Origin: an uncultured Bacilli bacterium
GTDB lineage: Bacteria > Bacillota_I > Bacilli_A > RF39 > UBA660
Reading direction: 5' to 3'
DNA: 45,309 bases
NCBI GenBank assembly: GCA_910584255.1
Contig: CAJTXV010000013.1
Coordinates: 1 to 45,309 of the forward strand
A program made the position numbers and the translations under genes. Each line of letters opens with the position of its first letter. Position 1 is the first letter of the stretch. The notes below the pieces were generated by a model. That model did not search any database. It was given only the letters and a program-made list of their open reading frames with translations, and was not told the origin of the DNA. Shown here in pieces: positions 1 to 8,575 of this stretch.

Positions 1-1490
1 TCGGAGTTATGAATAATGTACCAGACTCAAATGGAAACAAAGCAAGTCATATTAAGTTAATTAGAGCAGAATCGATTGGGAATTATTCATGGAATAATAA
101 TGGTACATATGGAATTAATGATTGGACCCATAGTGGAAGTATTAGTGTACCTTTAAATGGAGCATACTTAAATAGAACGAGTGGGACATGTCCAACAGGA
201 GCAAATGGAGCGACTACAACATGTAATTTTAGTAATATAGGACTAACTGCAACAGCAAGAACACAAATTAGTAATATTACATGGAATTTAGGAGGAATTG
301 CTAATGGGGATGTGTCATCATCAACATACTATACAGCAGAAAGAGGAACGAGCGTATATAGTGGAAATCCAACAACATGGAAAGGATATGTAGGACTCAT
401 GTATCCAAGTGATTATGGATATGCAGTTGGAGGAAGTGTTAGAAATACTTGTTTATCCACAAATCTAAGCGCATATAATACAAATGATTGTTATGCAAAT
501 GATTGGCTATATGTAAGTGGTGTATATCAAATGAGTATTTCACATTATACAGCTAATGGAAATAATTATATAATGGGTACGTATGATAAAGATGCTGGTT
601 ATTATAATGCTGCTTATAATACTGGTCGTATTGTTCGTCCTACTGTATACCTCAAAGAGAGTATTCATGTAACAGGAGGAGATGGTACAACTGAAAATCC
701 GTATATCTTACCTGATTTATTAACAGAACATGTTAAAGGTTTAGGAACAACAGATACAACTAATTTAGCATATGATGGAACAACAGATAACAATTTAAGA
801 TATATCGGAGCAAGTCCAAACAATTATGTACAATTTAATGGAGAGTTATGGAGAATCATAGGAGTGATGAACAATGTACCAGATTCAAGTGGAAATAAGG
901 CAAGTCATATTAAACTAATCAAGGCTGAGTCGATTGGAGATTATGCATGGAATACTAATAATGTGAAAGATTGGTCAAAAGCAAGTCTACAAACATACCT
1001 TAATAGTGGAGCTTATTGGACAGGTTCATTAGGCAGTAAAGCAAAATCCCAAATTAGTAATATTACGTGGAATTTAGGTGGAAGTCCAAGCTCTGCAGGT
1101 TATGCATCATCACTTTACACAACAGAGCGAGGGACAACAGTACCTAGTGGAAGTCCAACAACATGGAAAGGATATGTAGGACTTATGTATCCAAGTGACT
1201 ATGGATATGCGGTTGGAGGAAGTGTTAGAAACACATGTTTAGTCACTAAAGTATCTCAATATGGTACTAATAATTGTTATATGTCAGATTGGATACATCT
1301 AAGTAATATAGCTCAATGGACACTTTTAACTTACACTGGTGTTGATTTATCTGCATTTCATATTCTGACTAATGGGTCTTGTTATAGTATTGAGATAATA
1401 AAGCCTTATTCTGTACGTCCTGTTGTTTACCTAAACACTAATATTTGGAGAATGAGTGGAAGTGGAAGTAGTACAGATCCATATATTATT
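1..1490 (+). repeat. Two tandem domain-coding repeats of about 860 bp
   Basis: The segment starting at the left edge and the segment starting near 861 encode the same domain, with an offset of about 858 bases (286 codons). The best conserved nucleotide stretches are around 361-459 and 1147-1245 (the TTWKGYVGLMYPSDYGYAVGGSVRNTCL block). The central and receptor-like portions differ, with insertions around 'NRTSGTCPTGANGATTTCNF' in the first copy only. Such repeats can recombine and change copy number. Confidence 0.8.
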
Positions 1491-1496
1491 AAATAA
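1..1496 (+). CDS. Secreted repeat protein, 5' end cut by window edge
   Basis: The reading frame is open at the left edge, so this is the C-terminal part of a longer protein. The first in-window ATG (position 9) is not the start, because the residues before it (I-G-V) match the interior of the second repeat. At least two copies of a domain of about 280 residues are visible. Each begins near 'FNGELWRIIGVMNN', passes through 'SQISNITWNLGG' and 'TTWKGYVGLMYPSDYGYA', and ends with 'RPVVYL...GSG(S)STDPYI'. The composition is rich in Asn, Ser, Thr, Gly and Tyr with a few Cys, which fits an extracellular protein. No membrane anchor or sorting signal is present at the C-terminus, which ends soon after the last repeat. 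The fold resembles DUF6273-like surface domains of gut Firmicutes; that assignment is tentative. A terminator follows. Confidence 0.75.
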   Translation, partial: GVMNNVPDSNGNKASHIKLIRAESIGNYSWNNNGTYGINDWTHSGSISVPLNGAYLNRTSGTCPTGANGATTTCNFSNIGLTATARTQISNITWNLGGIANGDVSSSTYYTAERGTSVYSGNPTTWKGYVGLMYPSDYGYAVGGSVRNTCLSTNLSAYNTNDCYANDWLYVSGVYQMSISHYTANGNNYIMGTYDKDAGYYNAAYNTGRIVRPTVYLKESIHVTGGDGTTENPYILPDLLTEHVKGLGTTDTTNLAYDGTTDNNLRYIGASPNNYVQFNGELWRIIGVMNNVPDSSGNKASHIKLIKAESIGDYAWNTNNVKDWSKASLQTYLNSGAYWTGSLGSKAKSQISNITWNLGGSPSSAGYASSLYTTERGTTVPSGSPTTWKGYVGLMYPSDYGYAVGGSVRNTCLVTKVSQYGTNNCYMSDWIHLSNIAQWTLLTYTGVDLSAFHILTNGSCYSIEIIKPYSVRPVVYLNTNIWRMSGSGSSTDPYIIK

Positions 1497-1516
1497 TGGA
1501 AATTAAATATTTTATT

Positions 1517-1548
1517 AGAAGAATTGCTTTTGTAGTAATTCTTCTTTT
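1517..1548 (+). terminator. Terminator of the repeat protein gene
   Basis: A perfect 9-bp inverted repeat, AGAAGAATT ... AATTCTTCT, is followed by TTT, 20 bases after the stop codon. Confidence 0.75.
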
Positions 1549-1632
1549 CCTTAAATCTTTATAATCAAACACACTTTTAAATAAAAATTTACGAAAAAAT
1601 AAAAAAAGTGTATAAATTTTTAAAAAGTATGA

Positions 1633-1638
1633 TATACT
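1633..1638 (+). promoter_or_regulatory. -10 element of the 6S RNA promoter
   Basis: TATACT lies seven bases before the inferred 5' end of the 6S RNA near 1645. The -35 region (near 1610, GTATAA) is poor. Confidence 0.5.
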
Positions 1639-1642
1639 AAAG

Positions 1643-1824
1643 TTGTCTAGGAGATGCGAGTAGGTCACATATAAAACCGACTAATATGACGATACGGGAG
1701 TCTTGATCAGTAGTCTGTGTTGAATGCCTTTCCATTTGGTAAAGGAATCCTAAAGGCTACGTATGGACACCCACCTGTAAAAATGCAGGTTTTATCGCCG
1801 ACTAACCGCTCTTCTGGACTTTTT
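1643..1824 (+). ncRNA. ssrS: 6S RNA
   Basis: This roughly 180-nt non-coding segment folds as a long rod. GUCUAGGAG at 1645-1653 closes with CUCUUCUGGAC at 1809-1819, and GCGAGUAGGUC pairs partly with the GACUAACCGC region. Internal hairpins include CCUUUCC/GGUAAAGG near 1727-1748 and ACCUG/CAGGU at 1773-1790. The 3' half (GGACACCCACCUG...CAGGU) has the same arrangement as the 3' half of known 6S RNAs. It lies directly upstream of tcdA, as 6S-1 RNA does beside yrvM in Bacillus. 6S RNA binds housekeeping RNA polymerase as a promoter mimic in stationary phase. A U-tract follows the closing stem. The family assignment rests on structure and synteny, not on a covariance search. Confidence 0.75.
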
Positions 1825-1849
1825 ATTTGAAAAAAATTGGGTGTGTTTT

Positions 1850-2527
1850 ATGTTATATCGTTTAGAACTGTTAATTGGTAAAGAAAATGTAGAAAAAATA
1901 AAAAAACTTCATATATTAGTAGTTGGTTTGGGTGGAGTTGGTGGTTACACCGTAGAGTCACTTGCTCGTTCTGGAGTAGAGGAACTGATACTAATAGATT
2001 GTGATACAGTAAACGAAAGTAATAAAAATCGTCAGATTATCGCAACCGATGATATGATTGGGTCTTCCAAAGTAAAAGCTTTTCAAGAAAGAATTGCATC
2101 TATTTCTAAAGATTGTCATGTAGTGGGGATAGAAAAGTTTTTAAATCCTGAAAATATTTCTTTACTGGATTCATATAAAATTGATTATATTGTAGATGCT
2201 TGTGATACAGTTTCTACCAAAGAGGCTTTAATTCTTTATAGCCTAGAACATAAAATTCCACTAATTTCAAGTATGGGAACAGGGAATCGATTAGATCCTA
2301 CTAGACTTGAAATTACGGAACTTTCAAAAACTGAGTATGATCCTCTTGCAAAGAAATTAAGAAAATTTATGCGTGACAATCAAATGAAAGATAAAATTAC
2401 AGTGGTTTGTAGTAAGGAACAGCCGATTCCTGTAGAAGGAAAAATGATTGGCTCTTGTAGCTTTGTTCCTAGTGTTGCGGGATTATTCATTACCAGTCAT
2501 ATCATTCGAGAAATAATAAAAAAATAA
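1850..2527 (+). CDS. tcdA: tRNA threonylcarbamoyladenosine dehydratase (TcdA/YrvM)
   Basis: This E1/ThiF-like enzyme dehydrates t6A37 of tRNA to the cyclic form ct6A using ATP. The nucleotide-binding loop GLGGVGG is at residues 26-32. The acidic segment 'LIDCDTVNESNKNRQ' follows at about 50-65, and 'DYIVDACDTVSTKEAL' matches the ThiF family. Conserved Cys-containing motifs 'VVCSKEQP' and 'GSCSFVPSVAGL' are near the C-terminus. At 225 residues it is slightly shorter than Bacillus YrvM (about 254). I chose the ATG at 1850, preceded by GGGTG; an in-frame GTG at 1841 would add three residues that do not look like the family. It sits behind the 6S RNA and converges on lexA. Confidence 0.9.
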   Translation: MLYRLELLIGKENVEKIKKLHILVVGLGGVGGYTVESLARSGVEELILIDCDTVNESNKNRQIIATDDMIGSSKVKAFQERIASISKDCHVVGIEKFLNPENISLLDSYKIDYIVDACDTVSTKEALILYSLEHKIPLISSMGTGNRLDPTRLEITELSKTEYDPLAKKLRKFMRDNQMKDKITVVCSKEQPIPVEGKMIGSCSFVPSVAGLFITSHIIREIIKK

Positions 2528-2534
2528 TAACAAA

Positions 2535-2572
2535 TAAAAAAGGATTCACATTGTGATTTCCTTTTCTTTTTA
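2535..2572. terminator. Bidirectional terminator between tcdA and lexA
   Basis: AAAAAGGA-TTCACA pairs with TGTGATTTCCTTTT (one bulge) and has an A-tract on the left and a T-tract on the right. It can therefore end transcription from both converging genes. Confidence 0.65.
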
Positions 2573-3187
2573 AAATTTTCTGTATAAACCAATGACTTTT
2601 CCTAATATGGTTACATTTGGTAAAATAATAGGCGACATAAAGTCATTTTCTGGTTGCAAACGAATGTGATCCTTTTCTTTGTAGAATGTTTTTACTGTAA
2701 CTTCGTTTTCTTCGGTCATTGCTACTACTGTATCACCATTATTGGCACTCGATGCTTTTTCTACAATGATAATATCCCCATCATAAATACCGACATTAAT
2801 CATAGATTCTCCCATAACGCGAAGAGTAAATACTTCTTTTCTTTGGGGAATTAAATTTGTAGGTAAAGTAAAATATTCATTGGGAACTTCGATTGCTTCA
2901 ATAGGGTTTCCAGCGGTTACCTTTCCAAGAAGTGGGACTTCCACCACTTTTTCATTTTCTTTTGCATACTCATTTGGAACTAGGAGTTCAATGGTTCTAT
3001 TTTTAGAATTATCCTTTTTAATATATCCTTTAATCGCCAATTGATTTAAATGAAATTGAGTGGTTGCGGGAGAAGAAAGTCCTACCATTTCTCCTAGTTC
3101 TCGAACAGTAGGCGGATATCCTTTAGAAGCAAGAATTTTCTTTAATGCATCTAGAATTTCTTCTTGACGTTTTGTTAATTTTTCCAT
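2570..3187 (-). CDS. lexA: SOS repressor LexA
   Basis: This is a transcriptional repressor and self-cleaving S24 peptidase that controls the DNA-damage response. The N-terminal winged helix-turn-helix spans about residues 1-65 (KRQEEILDALKKILASKGYPPTVREL). The self-cleavage bond Ala92-Gly93 lies in 'VTAGNP'. The catalytic dyad is Ser128 (MGES) and Lys166 (VTVKTF). The length of 205 aa is typical. The chosen start at 3187 is preceded by AAGGAGG; an upstream in-frame ATG at 3238 lies inside the promoter and operator and is unlikely. A LexA-box match lies over the -35 region, so the gene should repress itself. It is transcribed convergently with tcdA and divergently from polA. Confidence 0.95.
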   Translation of the reverse strand: MEKLTKRQEEILDALKKILASKGYPPTVRELGEMVGLSSPATTQFHLNQLAIKGYIKKDNSKNRTIELLVPNEYAKENEKVVEVPLLGKVTAGNPIEAIEVPNEYFTLPTNLIPQRKEVFTLRVMGESMINVGIYDGDIIIVEKASSANNGDTVVAMTEENEVTVKTFYKEKDHIRLQPENDFMSPIILPNVTILGKVIGLYRKF

Positions 3188-3209
3188 AGCATTCCTCCTT
3201 TTTTCTTTC

Positions 3210-3239
3210 ATCTTATCATAAACAAGTTTTATTGTCAAA
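3210..3239 (-). promoter_or_regulatory. lexA promoter
   Basis: On the minus strand, TTGACA (3239-3234) is followed after 18 bp by TAAGAT (3215-3210). The same TATGATAAGAT stretch occurs at the pyk promoter. Confidence 0.6.
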
Positions 3240-3249
3240 CAAATGTTTC
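3236..3249. promoter_or_regulatory. LexA operator (SOS box)
   Basis: CAAACAAATGTTTC matches 12 of 14 positions of the Bacillus SOS consensus CGAACRNRYGTTYG. It overlaps the -35 hexamer of lexA and lies between the divergent lexA and polA genes. Confidence 0.75.
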
Positions 3250-3288
3250 AAAATCATAAAAGCAATCAATAGATTCTATTGAAATGGA

Positions 3289-3317
3289 TTGGTTTCAAAT
3301 CCTTGCTGTGATATAAT
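3289..3317 (+). promoter_or_regulatory. polA promoter
   Basis: TTGGTT (3289-3294) is followed after 17 bp by TATAAT (3312-3317), 22 bases before the polA start. Confidence 0.6.
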
Positions 3318-3338
3318 AGAAATGGATAGGTGATAATC

Positions 3339-5951
3339 ATGAAAAAAGTAATTTTAGTAGATGGAAACAATTTATTATTTCGCAGTTATTTTGCGACTAG
3401 TTATACAGGAAATATTATGAGAAATTCTAAAGGATTTCCTACCAATGCAGTCTATGGGTTTATTAACATGATTAATAAAATTATTAATGAAGAACACCCT
3501 GAGTATATGATGATTGCATTTGATAAAGGAAAAACATTTCGTCATGAAAAATATAAAGATTATAAGGGAGGAAGAAATGAAACACCAGAGGACTTAAAAC
3601 AACAGTTTCCTGTTGCTAAGAAGATTTGTGAAGCTATGGGAATTCACTATTTTGAAATTGATAATTATGAAGCAGATGACATCATTGGAACATTTGCTAG
3701 AGTCGTAGAAGAAAATCCTGAATTTAATGCAACGATTGTCAGTAGTGATAAGGATTTACTCCAGTTAATCAGCGATGAAATTGATATGAAATTATTGAAA
3801 CAGACAGGATTTATTCGTATGGACCGAAACTTATTTAAGGAAACATATCAAGTAGAACCACTTGGTATGATTGATCTAAAAGCATTGATGGGAGATGCCA
3901 GTGATAATATTCCAGGAGTTAAGGGTATCGGTGAAAAAACAGCCATTGGACTTCTCAGTCAGTATCAAACACTCGATAATTTATATGAACATATTGAAGA
4001 AATTAAGGGAAAAACCAAAGAAAAATTAATCGCAGATAAAGAAAATGCCTACATGAGTCGAGAGATTGCGACGATTGTTCAGAATGTTCCTATCGATACA
4101 GAATTAGAGCATATTCGTTATTCTGGAATTAATGCTTTAGAATATATCAAATTATTAGAAGAACTTGAATTCTATTCTTTAATTAAAAAACTAGATATTA
4201 AAGAAGAAACATTGAGACAAAATCAGGAAAAAGAGTTAGAATATGTGATTGTAGATTCACTTCAAGATTTACATTTACCAGAAAAATATGCTGTTTATTT
4301 AGAAATGTTAGGAGAAAACTATCATAAAGTGCCAGCAATTGGTTTTGGTATTTATGGAGAAAACACGAGTCTTTATATCCCATTTAATCTATTAAAAGAA
4401 AATCCTAGTCTTTTTTTAGGAAAAGAAGAAAAGTACACTTATGATTTGAAAAAGCTTTGGTATGTTTTAAAACGGGAAGAATTTGATATAAAAAACTGTA
4501 ACTTTGATACAATGATTGCAGGATATTTACTAAATTATCCAATAAAAGATGACATCGCTCATTTAGCAAGAACTACAGGGTATTCCATTCCTTTTTATGA
4601 AGAAGTTTATGGAAAACGTGATAAAGAGGCATTGCCAGAATTAAAAGAAACTGCCAAGAGATGCGTTGAAAAAGCCCGTTATATCTATGAAACAAAAGAA
4701 AAATTTACAAAAGAATTAGAGGAAGAAGGAGCTCTAAAACTATTCCAAAATATTGAGATGCCTTTAGTAAATGTCCTAAAAGATATGGAACAAACAGGGG
4801 TATTAGTAGATAGAGATTATTTACAAAAAATGGGAGAGAATTTAGATCAAAGAATCGATTCTCTAGAAAAAGAAATTTTTGACATTTCAGGAGAAAATTT
4901 TAATATTGCTTCTCCAAAGCAATTAGGAATCATTCTATTTGAAAAATTACAAATTCCATATCCTAAAAAAGTAAAAGATGGAAGTTATTCTACTAGTAAA
5001 GATATTTTAGATAAATTGGCACCTAATTATCCAATCATTGAAAAAATATTAGATTATAGAATGTTAACGAAATTAAAAGCTACATATATTACAGGATTAC
5101 TAGGAGAAGTATTAGAAGATGGTAGAATTCATACAATTTTTAATCAAACATTAACTAGAACGGGAAGACTATCTAGTATTTCTCCCAACTTACAAAATAT
5201 CCCAATTCGTACAGAAGAAGGTAGGCTCATTCGAAAAGCCTTTATTCCAGAAGAAAATAGTATCATTTTATCTAGTGATTATTCACAAATTGAACTTCGT
5301 ATTTTTGCATCTTTAGCCAATGTCGACAATTTAATTAAAGCTTTCCAAGAAGAAAAAGACATCCATGCGAAAACAGCTTCTGATATTTTTCATGTTCCAT
5401 TAGAAAGCGTTACCAAAGATATGAGAAGAACTGCCAAAGCTGTTAATTTTGGAATTCTCTATGGAATTAGTAGTTTTGGTCTTTCTGAAGACTTGGGAAT
5501 TGATATTATCAGTGCGAAAGAATTTATTTCTGGATATTTAGATACTTATCCAGAAATAAAAAAATATATGGATGAAACAGTAAAAAAAGCCTATGAACTT
5601 GGGTATGTAAAGACTGTAATGAACCGAAAGAGAACCATGGATGAATTAAAGAGTAAAAACTACTTAGTTCGTAGTCAAGGAGAAAGAATAGCCCTCAATA
5701 CACCAATTCAAGGAAGTAGCGCTGATATCTTAAAGAAAGCAATGATTGAAATTTTTGAGGAGTTTGAAGAAAGAAAGTTAAAGAGTAAAATGTTAATTCA
5801 AGTACATGATGAATTAGTATTTAATGTCGTGTTAGAAGAAAAAGAAGTTGTTACAGAAATTGTCAAAAGGATTATGGAAAATACTTATCAACTAAATGTA
5901 CCTTTGGTAGTAGATATTGAAAGTGGAAATGATTGGTACGAAGCAAAATAA
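3339..5951 (+). CDS. polA: DNA polymerase I
   Basis: This repair and Okazaki-fragment polymerase has 870 residues. The N-terminal 5'-3' exonuclease covers about 1-290, with Asp-rich motifs 'DGNNLLFRSY', 'YEADDIIGT' and 'GDASDNIPGVKGIGEKTA'. The middle 3'-5' exonuclease-like domain (about 300-460) lacks the DxE of motif I and the YxxxD of motif III; only 'NFDTMIAGYLL' resembles motif II. Proofreading is therefore probably absent, as in Bacillus and Taq enzymes. The polymerase domain has motif A 'DYSQIELR' (about 646), motif B 'RRTAKAVNFGILYG' (about 696) and motif C 'QVHDELVF' (about 820). The start is the ATG at 3339 behind ATAGGTGA, a ribosome-site style repeated at several genes here; an in-frame GTG at 3330 is part of that site. 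Confidence 0.96.
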   Translation: MKKVILVDGNNLLFRSYFATSYTGNIMRNSKGFPTNAVYGFINMINKIINEEHPEYMMIAFDKGKTFRHEKYKDYKGGRNETPEDLKQQFPVAKKICEAMGIHYFEIDNYEADDIIGTFARVVEENPEFNATIVSSDKDLLQLISDEIDMKLLKQTGFIRMDRNLFKETYQVEPLGMIDLKALMGDASDNIPGVKGIGEKTAIGLLSQYQTLDNLYEHIEEIKGKTKEKLIADKENAYMSREIATIVQNVPIDTELEHIRYSGINALEYIKLLEELEFYSLIKKLDIKEETLRQNQEKELEYVIVDSLQDLHLPEKYAVYLEMLGENYHKVPAIGFGIYGENTSLYIPFNLLKENPSLFLGKEEKYTYDLKKLWYVLKREEFDIKNCNFDTMIAGYLLNYPIKDDIAHLARTTGYSIPFYEEVYGKRDKEALPELKETAKRCVEKARYIYETKEKFTKELEEEGALKLFQNIEMPLVNVLKDMEQTGVLVDRDYLQKMGENLDQRIDSLEKEIFDISGENFNIASPKQLGIILFEKLQIPYPKKVKDGSYSTSKDILDKLAPNYPIIEKILDYRMLTKLKATYITGLLGEVLEDGRIHTIFNQTLTRTGRLSSISPNLQNIPIRTEEGRLIRKAFIPEENSIILSSDYSQIELRIFASLANVDNLIKAFQEEKDIHAKTASDIFHVPLESVTKDMRRTAKAVNFGILYGISSFGLSEDLGIDIISAKEFISGYLDTYPEIKKYMDETVKKAYELGYVKTVMNRKRTMDELKSKNYLVRSQGERIALNTPIQGSSADILKKAMIEIFEEFEERKLKSKMLIQVHDELVFNVVLEEKEVVTEIVKRIMENTYQLNVPLVVDIESGNDWYEAK

Positions 5952-6017
5952 TTTTTATCTTTGATGAAATAATTAAAAAAGGCACCTACTATAATAAAGA
6001 ATGTAAGGAGTTGAAAT

Positions 6018-7196
6018 ATGAAATCTACACATTTGAAAATGAATAAAAGAAGATTACTAGTTATTATAAGTATAATCTTAGTAATAGGGATTGTAACGAT
6101 TGGTGTCCTTTTTATGAATCATCAGGAGAGATTACGAAAGAAAAGAGAACGAATTAAAAAAGCAACCATTTACTTAAAAGATAATCTAAAATTTGAAATT
6201 CATACAGAAGTAAAATTATTATCTTTAGTAAAAGGAAAAGATGAGGAAGTAAAAATTTTAAGTAAAGACGAGAATATCGATACAAGTACACTTGGAGAAA
6301 AAAAAATAAAGATTCAGTACAAGGTAGAAAAGGATACTCAGGAAAAGAAATTTAAGATTACAGTCATAGATACTACGAGCCCAGTGATTGAATGTAGTAA
6401 AGAATTAAGTACCACTGCTGGAAGTGAGATTGATTTATTAAAAGACGTTAAAGTGAGTGATAATTCCATGGAAGAAATAAAAGCTACCGTAGAAGGAAAC
6501 TATGATTTTAATAAAGAAGGAGTTTATTCCCTAAAATATGTAGCAGTAGATAGTAGTAACAATCGTAGTGAAGAGGATTTTACACTGACAGTAAATAAAA
6601 AACCAGTAGTAATACCACAAGGAACAGATACTACATTTAAAACCAGTAAGGGATTTTCAGGTTATACCAAAAACGGAGTTACCTATATTGAAGGTGTATT
6701 AGTAGCAAATAAAAGCTATGGATTACCATCTAGCTATGGCTCTGGTTTAACAAGTGAGACTAGTAATGCTTTTAATGAGATGAAAAATGCAGCGGCGAAT
6801 CAGGGACTGACTCTAAATATTATTAGTGGATTTCGTTCTTATTCTCATCAGAATAATCTTTATAACAATTATGTAGCAAAGGATGGAAAGGCAGCTGCTG
6901 ATAGATATTCTGCACGCCCAGGACATTCTGAACACCAAACTGGTATGGCCGTTGATATTAATAGTCTCTATTCTTCCTTTGAAAATACGGAAGAAGGAAA
7001 GTGGCTAAAGGATAACAGTTATAAGTATGGATTTATTTTAAGATATCCAAAGGATGGAGAAGGTATTACTGGTTATATGTATGAACCGTGGCATTTTAGA
7101 TATGTAGGAGTAGATCTTGCGACAAAACTATATAACAATGGTTCTTGGATTACTTTAGAAGAATATTTTGGAATTAAAAGTGAATATCAATCATGA
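6018..7196 (+). CDS. Membrane-anchored VanY-type D,D-carboxypeptidase with Ig-like domain
   Basis: This enzyme is likely to trim the terminal D-Ala of peptidoglycan stem peptides outside the membrane. A basic N-terminus and one membrane helix (about 13-32) form a signal anchor. A charged linker follows, then a bacterial Ig-like domain (about 118-195, starting 'VIDTTSPVIECSKELSTTAG', DUF5011 type). The C-terminal VanY/M15B peptidase covers about 235-380. Zinc ligands are His306 and Asp313 in 'SEHQTGMAVDIN' and His359 in 'EPWHFRYVG'. AAGGAG lies 10 bases before the ATG. TATAAT at 5990-5995 may be its own -10. A terminator follows. It stands between polA and the paralogous membrane proteins. Housekeeping wall maturation is more likely than vancomycin resistance, as no van genes are near. 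Confidence 0.88.
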   Translation: MKSTHLKMNKRRLLVIISIILVIGIVTIGVLFMNHQERLRKKRERIKKATIYLKDNLKFEIHTEVKLLSLVKGKDEEVKILSKDENIDTSTLGEKKIKIQYKVEKDTQEKKFKITVIDTTSPVIECSKELSTTAGSEIDLLKDVKVSDNSMEEIKATVEGNYDFNKEGVYSLKYVAVDSSNNRSEEDFTLTVNKKPVVIPQGTDTTFKTSKGFSGYTKNGVTYIEGVLVANKSYGLPSSYGSGLTSETSNAFNEMKNAAANQGLTLNIISGFRSYSHQNNLYNNYVAKDGKAAADRYSARPGHSEHQTGMAVDINSLYSSFENTEEGKWLKDNSYKYGFILRYPKDGEGITGYMYEPWHFRYVGVDLATKLYNNGSWITLEEYFGIKSEYQS

Positions 7197-7204
7197 ATTA
7201 GGAT

Positions 7205-7227
7205 GATGTAAAAATACATCCTTTTTT
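7205..7227 (+). terminator. Terminator after the VanY-type gene
   Basis: GATGTA-AAAA-TACATC is a perfect 6-bp stem with a 4-base loop, followed by CTTTTTT. Confidence 0.8.
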
Positions 7228-7237
7228 CATTTTTTCC

Positions 7238-7266
7238 TTGTTAAATTAAAAGAAATACTATATAAT
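7238..7266 (+). promoter_or_regulatory. Promoter of the paralogous membrane protein pair
   Basis: TTGTTA (7238-7243), a 17-bp spacer and TATAAT (7261-7266). Confidence 0.7.
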
Positions 7267-7292
7267 ATGCCTAGTAGAAAAGAGGAAATTGT

Positions 7293-7922
7293 ATGGAACT
7301 TAATCAAGAAAACTCTAAAATGTATCAAGATTTTTTAGATGCGAAACATAGAAAATTTTTAGGAGACCATCGTGCATTATGTGACAGTATAATGTTATTT
7401 GGATGTATAACTATTTTTTTATCTGGTTTTATTGGCACTAGTTTTCTTACATTAGAATTACAGTCAATATTTGAAAGTATAGTTATAAAATCTGCTGTTC
7501 AAGGAATAATACTAGGTGGTTATATAGGTATCGCAATAGCTACTTTTTGCGTAGGACTTCCAAAAGTAGTAGATGGCATTTTAATGGGTAGATTCAAGAA
7601 AAAGTATCCTAATTTTGATACCAGTATCGATATAGAAACAGTAGAAAAAGAATTAGAAAAATATCATGAGTTATCTAGACATTCAAAAGATATAGAAAAT
7701 AAAAAAGCTCCAAAGAATATAGAAGAAATGAAAAAAGAACATTTATCAAGTTATCAAGAGCATATGCAAGAGGTAGCAACAGAAGAAATGCTAGAATTTT
7801 TAAAAGAAGAAAAAGAATTCTGGGAAAGTGTCTTGAAAGAAGAAAAATTAGATGCAGCTATGGAAATAGATAATACGAAACCAATAGAAAAGAATCCAGA
7901 AAAAACAATTGGATCTTTATAA
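7293..7922 (+). CDS. Two-helix membrane protein of unknown function, paralog 1
   Basis: I do not recognise this 209-residue family. The N-terminus 'QENSKMYQDFLDAKHRKFLGDH' is followed by two hydrophobic helices (about 30-50 and 66-90). Then comes 'GLPKVVDGILMGRFKKKYPNFD' and a long charged, helical, coiled-coil-like tail with Glu/Lys repeats ending in 'EMLEFLKEEKEFWESVLKEEK'. The tail is probably cytoplasmic. AGAGGAAA precedes the ATG, and a good promoter lies at 7238-7266. The next gene is a clear paralog with the same order of segments, so the pair arose by duplication. The pair separates polA/vanY from mutM, genes that lie close together in many Bacilli. Confidence 0.8.
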   Translation: MELNQENSKMYQDFLDAKHRKFLGDHRALCDSIMLFGCITIFLSGFIGTSFLTLELQSIFESIVIKSAVQGIILGGYIGIAIATFCVGLPKVVDGILMGRFKKKYPNFDTSIDIETVEKELEKYHELSRHSKDIENKKAPKNIEEMKKEHLSSYQEHMQEVATEEMLEFLKEEKEFWESVLKEEKLDAAMEIDNTKPIEKNPEKTIGSL

Positions 7923-7935
7923 AGGAAGTGTTTTC

Positions 7936-8549
7936 ATGAATAAGATTGAAATAACAGCAGAAAACTATCAGGAATATCAAGATTTTTTAGATATCTCTAA
8001 TTATAGTGCATTAGGTAATCATATCATTTTATGGTCGATTGGAATAACTATAATAGCATCTGGAATCGTTGGTGGTGTTACAGTTGGGATGATGCCTATT
8101 ATGAAATTGATTTATATGCTGGTAGGAGGTATTAGTAATCCAATTTCTGCATTATTGGTAGGGGTAGTTGTATTACAATTTATATTGGTAGTATAGTAAT
8201 AGCCATTTGGAAGGGAATTCCGAAAATCATAGATGGTATTTTAATAAGAAATTTCAAGAGAAAACATCCTGATTTTGATATTAATATCGATGTAGAAGAG
8301 TTAGAAAAAGAATTAGAAAAATATAGTGAATTATCAAAAGTTCCAAAAGATATGGAACAAAAGAAAGAAGAACATTTATCAAATTATCAAGATCATTTAA
8401 AGAAAATGACAGCAGATGAAATGATAGAATTCTTACAAAAAGAAAAAGAATTTTGGGAAACCGTTGCAATCGAAGAAAAGTATCGTCTTTCAGGTAATAA
8501 TGAAAATATAGGAGAAGATACAACAAGAGAAAAGACCTATCATATTTAA
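7936..8549 (+). pseudogene. Paralog 2 of the two-helix membrane protein, frameshifted
   Basis: The ATG at 7936 has AAAGGAAGTG before it. The frame reads 'NYQEYQDFLDISNYSALGNH' and one hydrophobic helix, then stops at 8194-8196. In the -1 frame the homology continues from about 8172: 'TIYIGSIVIAIWKGIPKIIDGI' aligns with 'GGYIGIAIATFCVGLPKVVDGI' of paralog 1. It then runs to the stop at 8547-8549 ('HLSNYQDHLKKMTADEMIEFL' aligns with 'HLSSYQEHMQEVATEEMLEFL'). A single-base loss at about 8160-8175 explains both pieces. No slippery heptamer is visible there, so a disabling mutation or a sequencing or assembly error is more likely than programmed frameshifting. The intact product would be about 204 residues. 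Confidence 0.8.
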
Positions 8550-8575
8550 AAAGAAGTAAGGAGTGTTCATTTGTT

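Noticed and set aside
1643..1824. tmRNA, SRP RNA or RNase P RNA in place of 6S RNA
   Set aside because: There is no tRNA-like end or tag ORF, no GGAAGGAAGC-type SRP loop and no P4 motif of RNase P. The closing stem and location before tcdA favour 6S RNA.
8150..8200. Programmed frameshift in paralog 2
   Set aside because: No slippery heptamer or downstream structure is apparent near the frame change; a point deletion is simpler.
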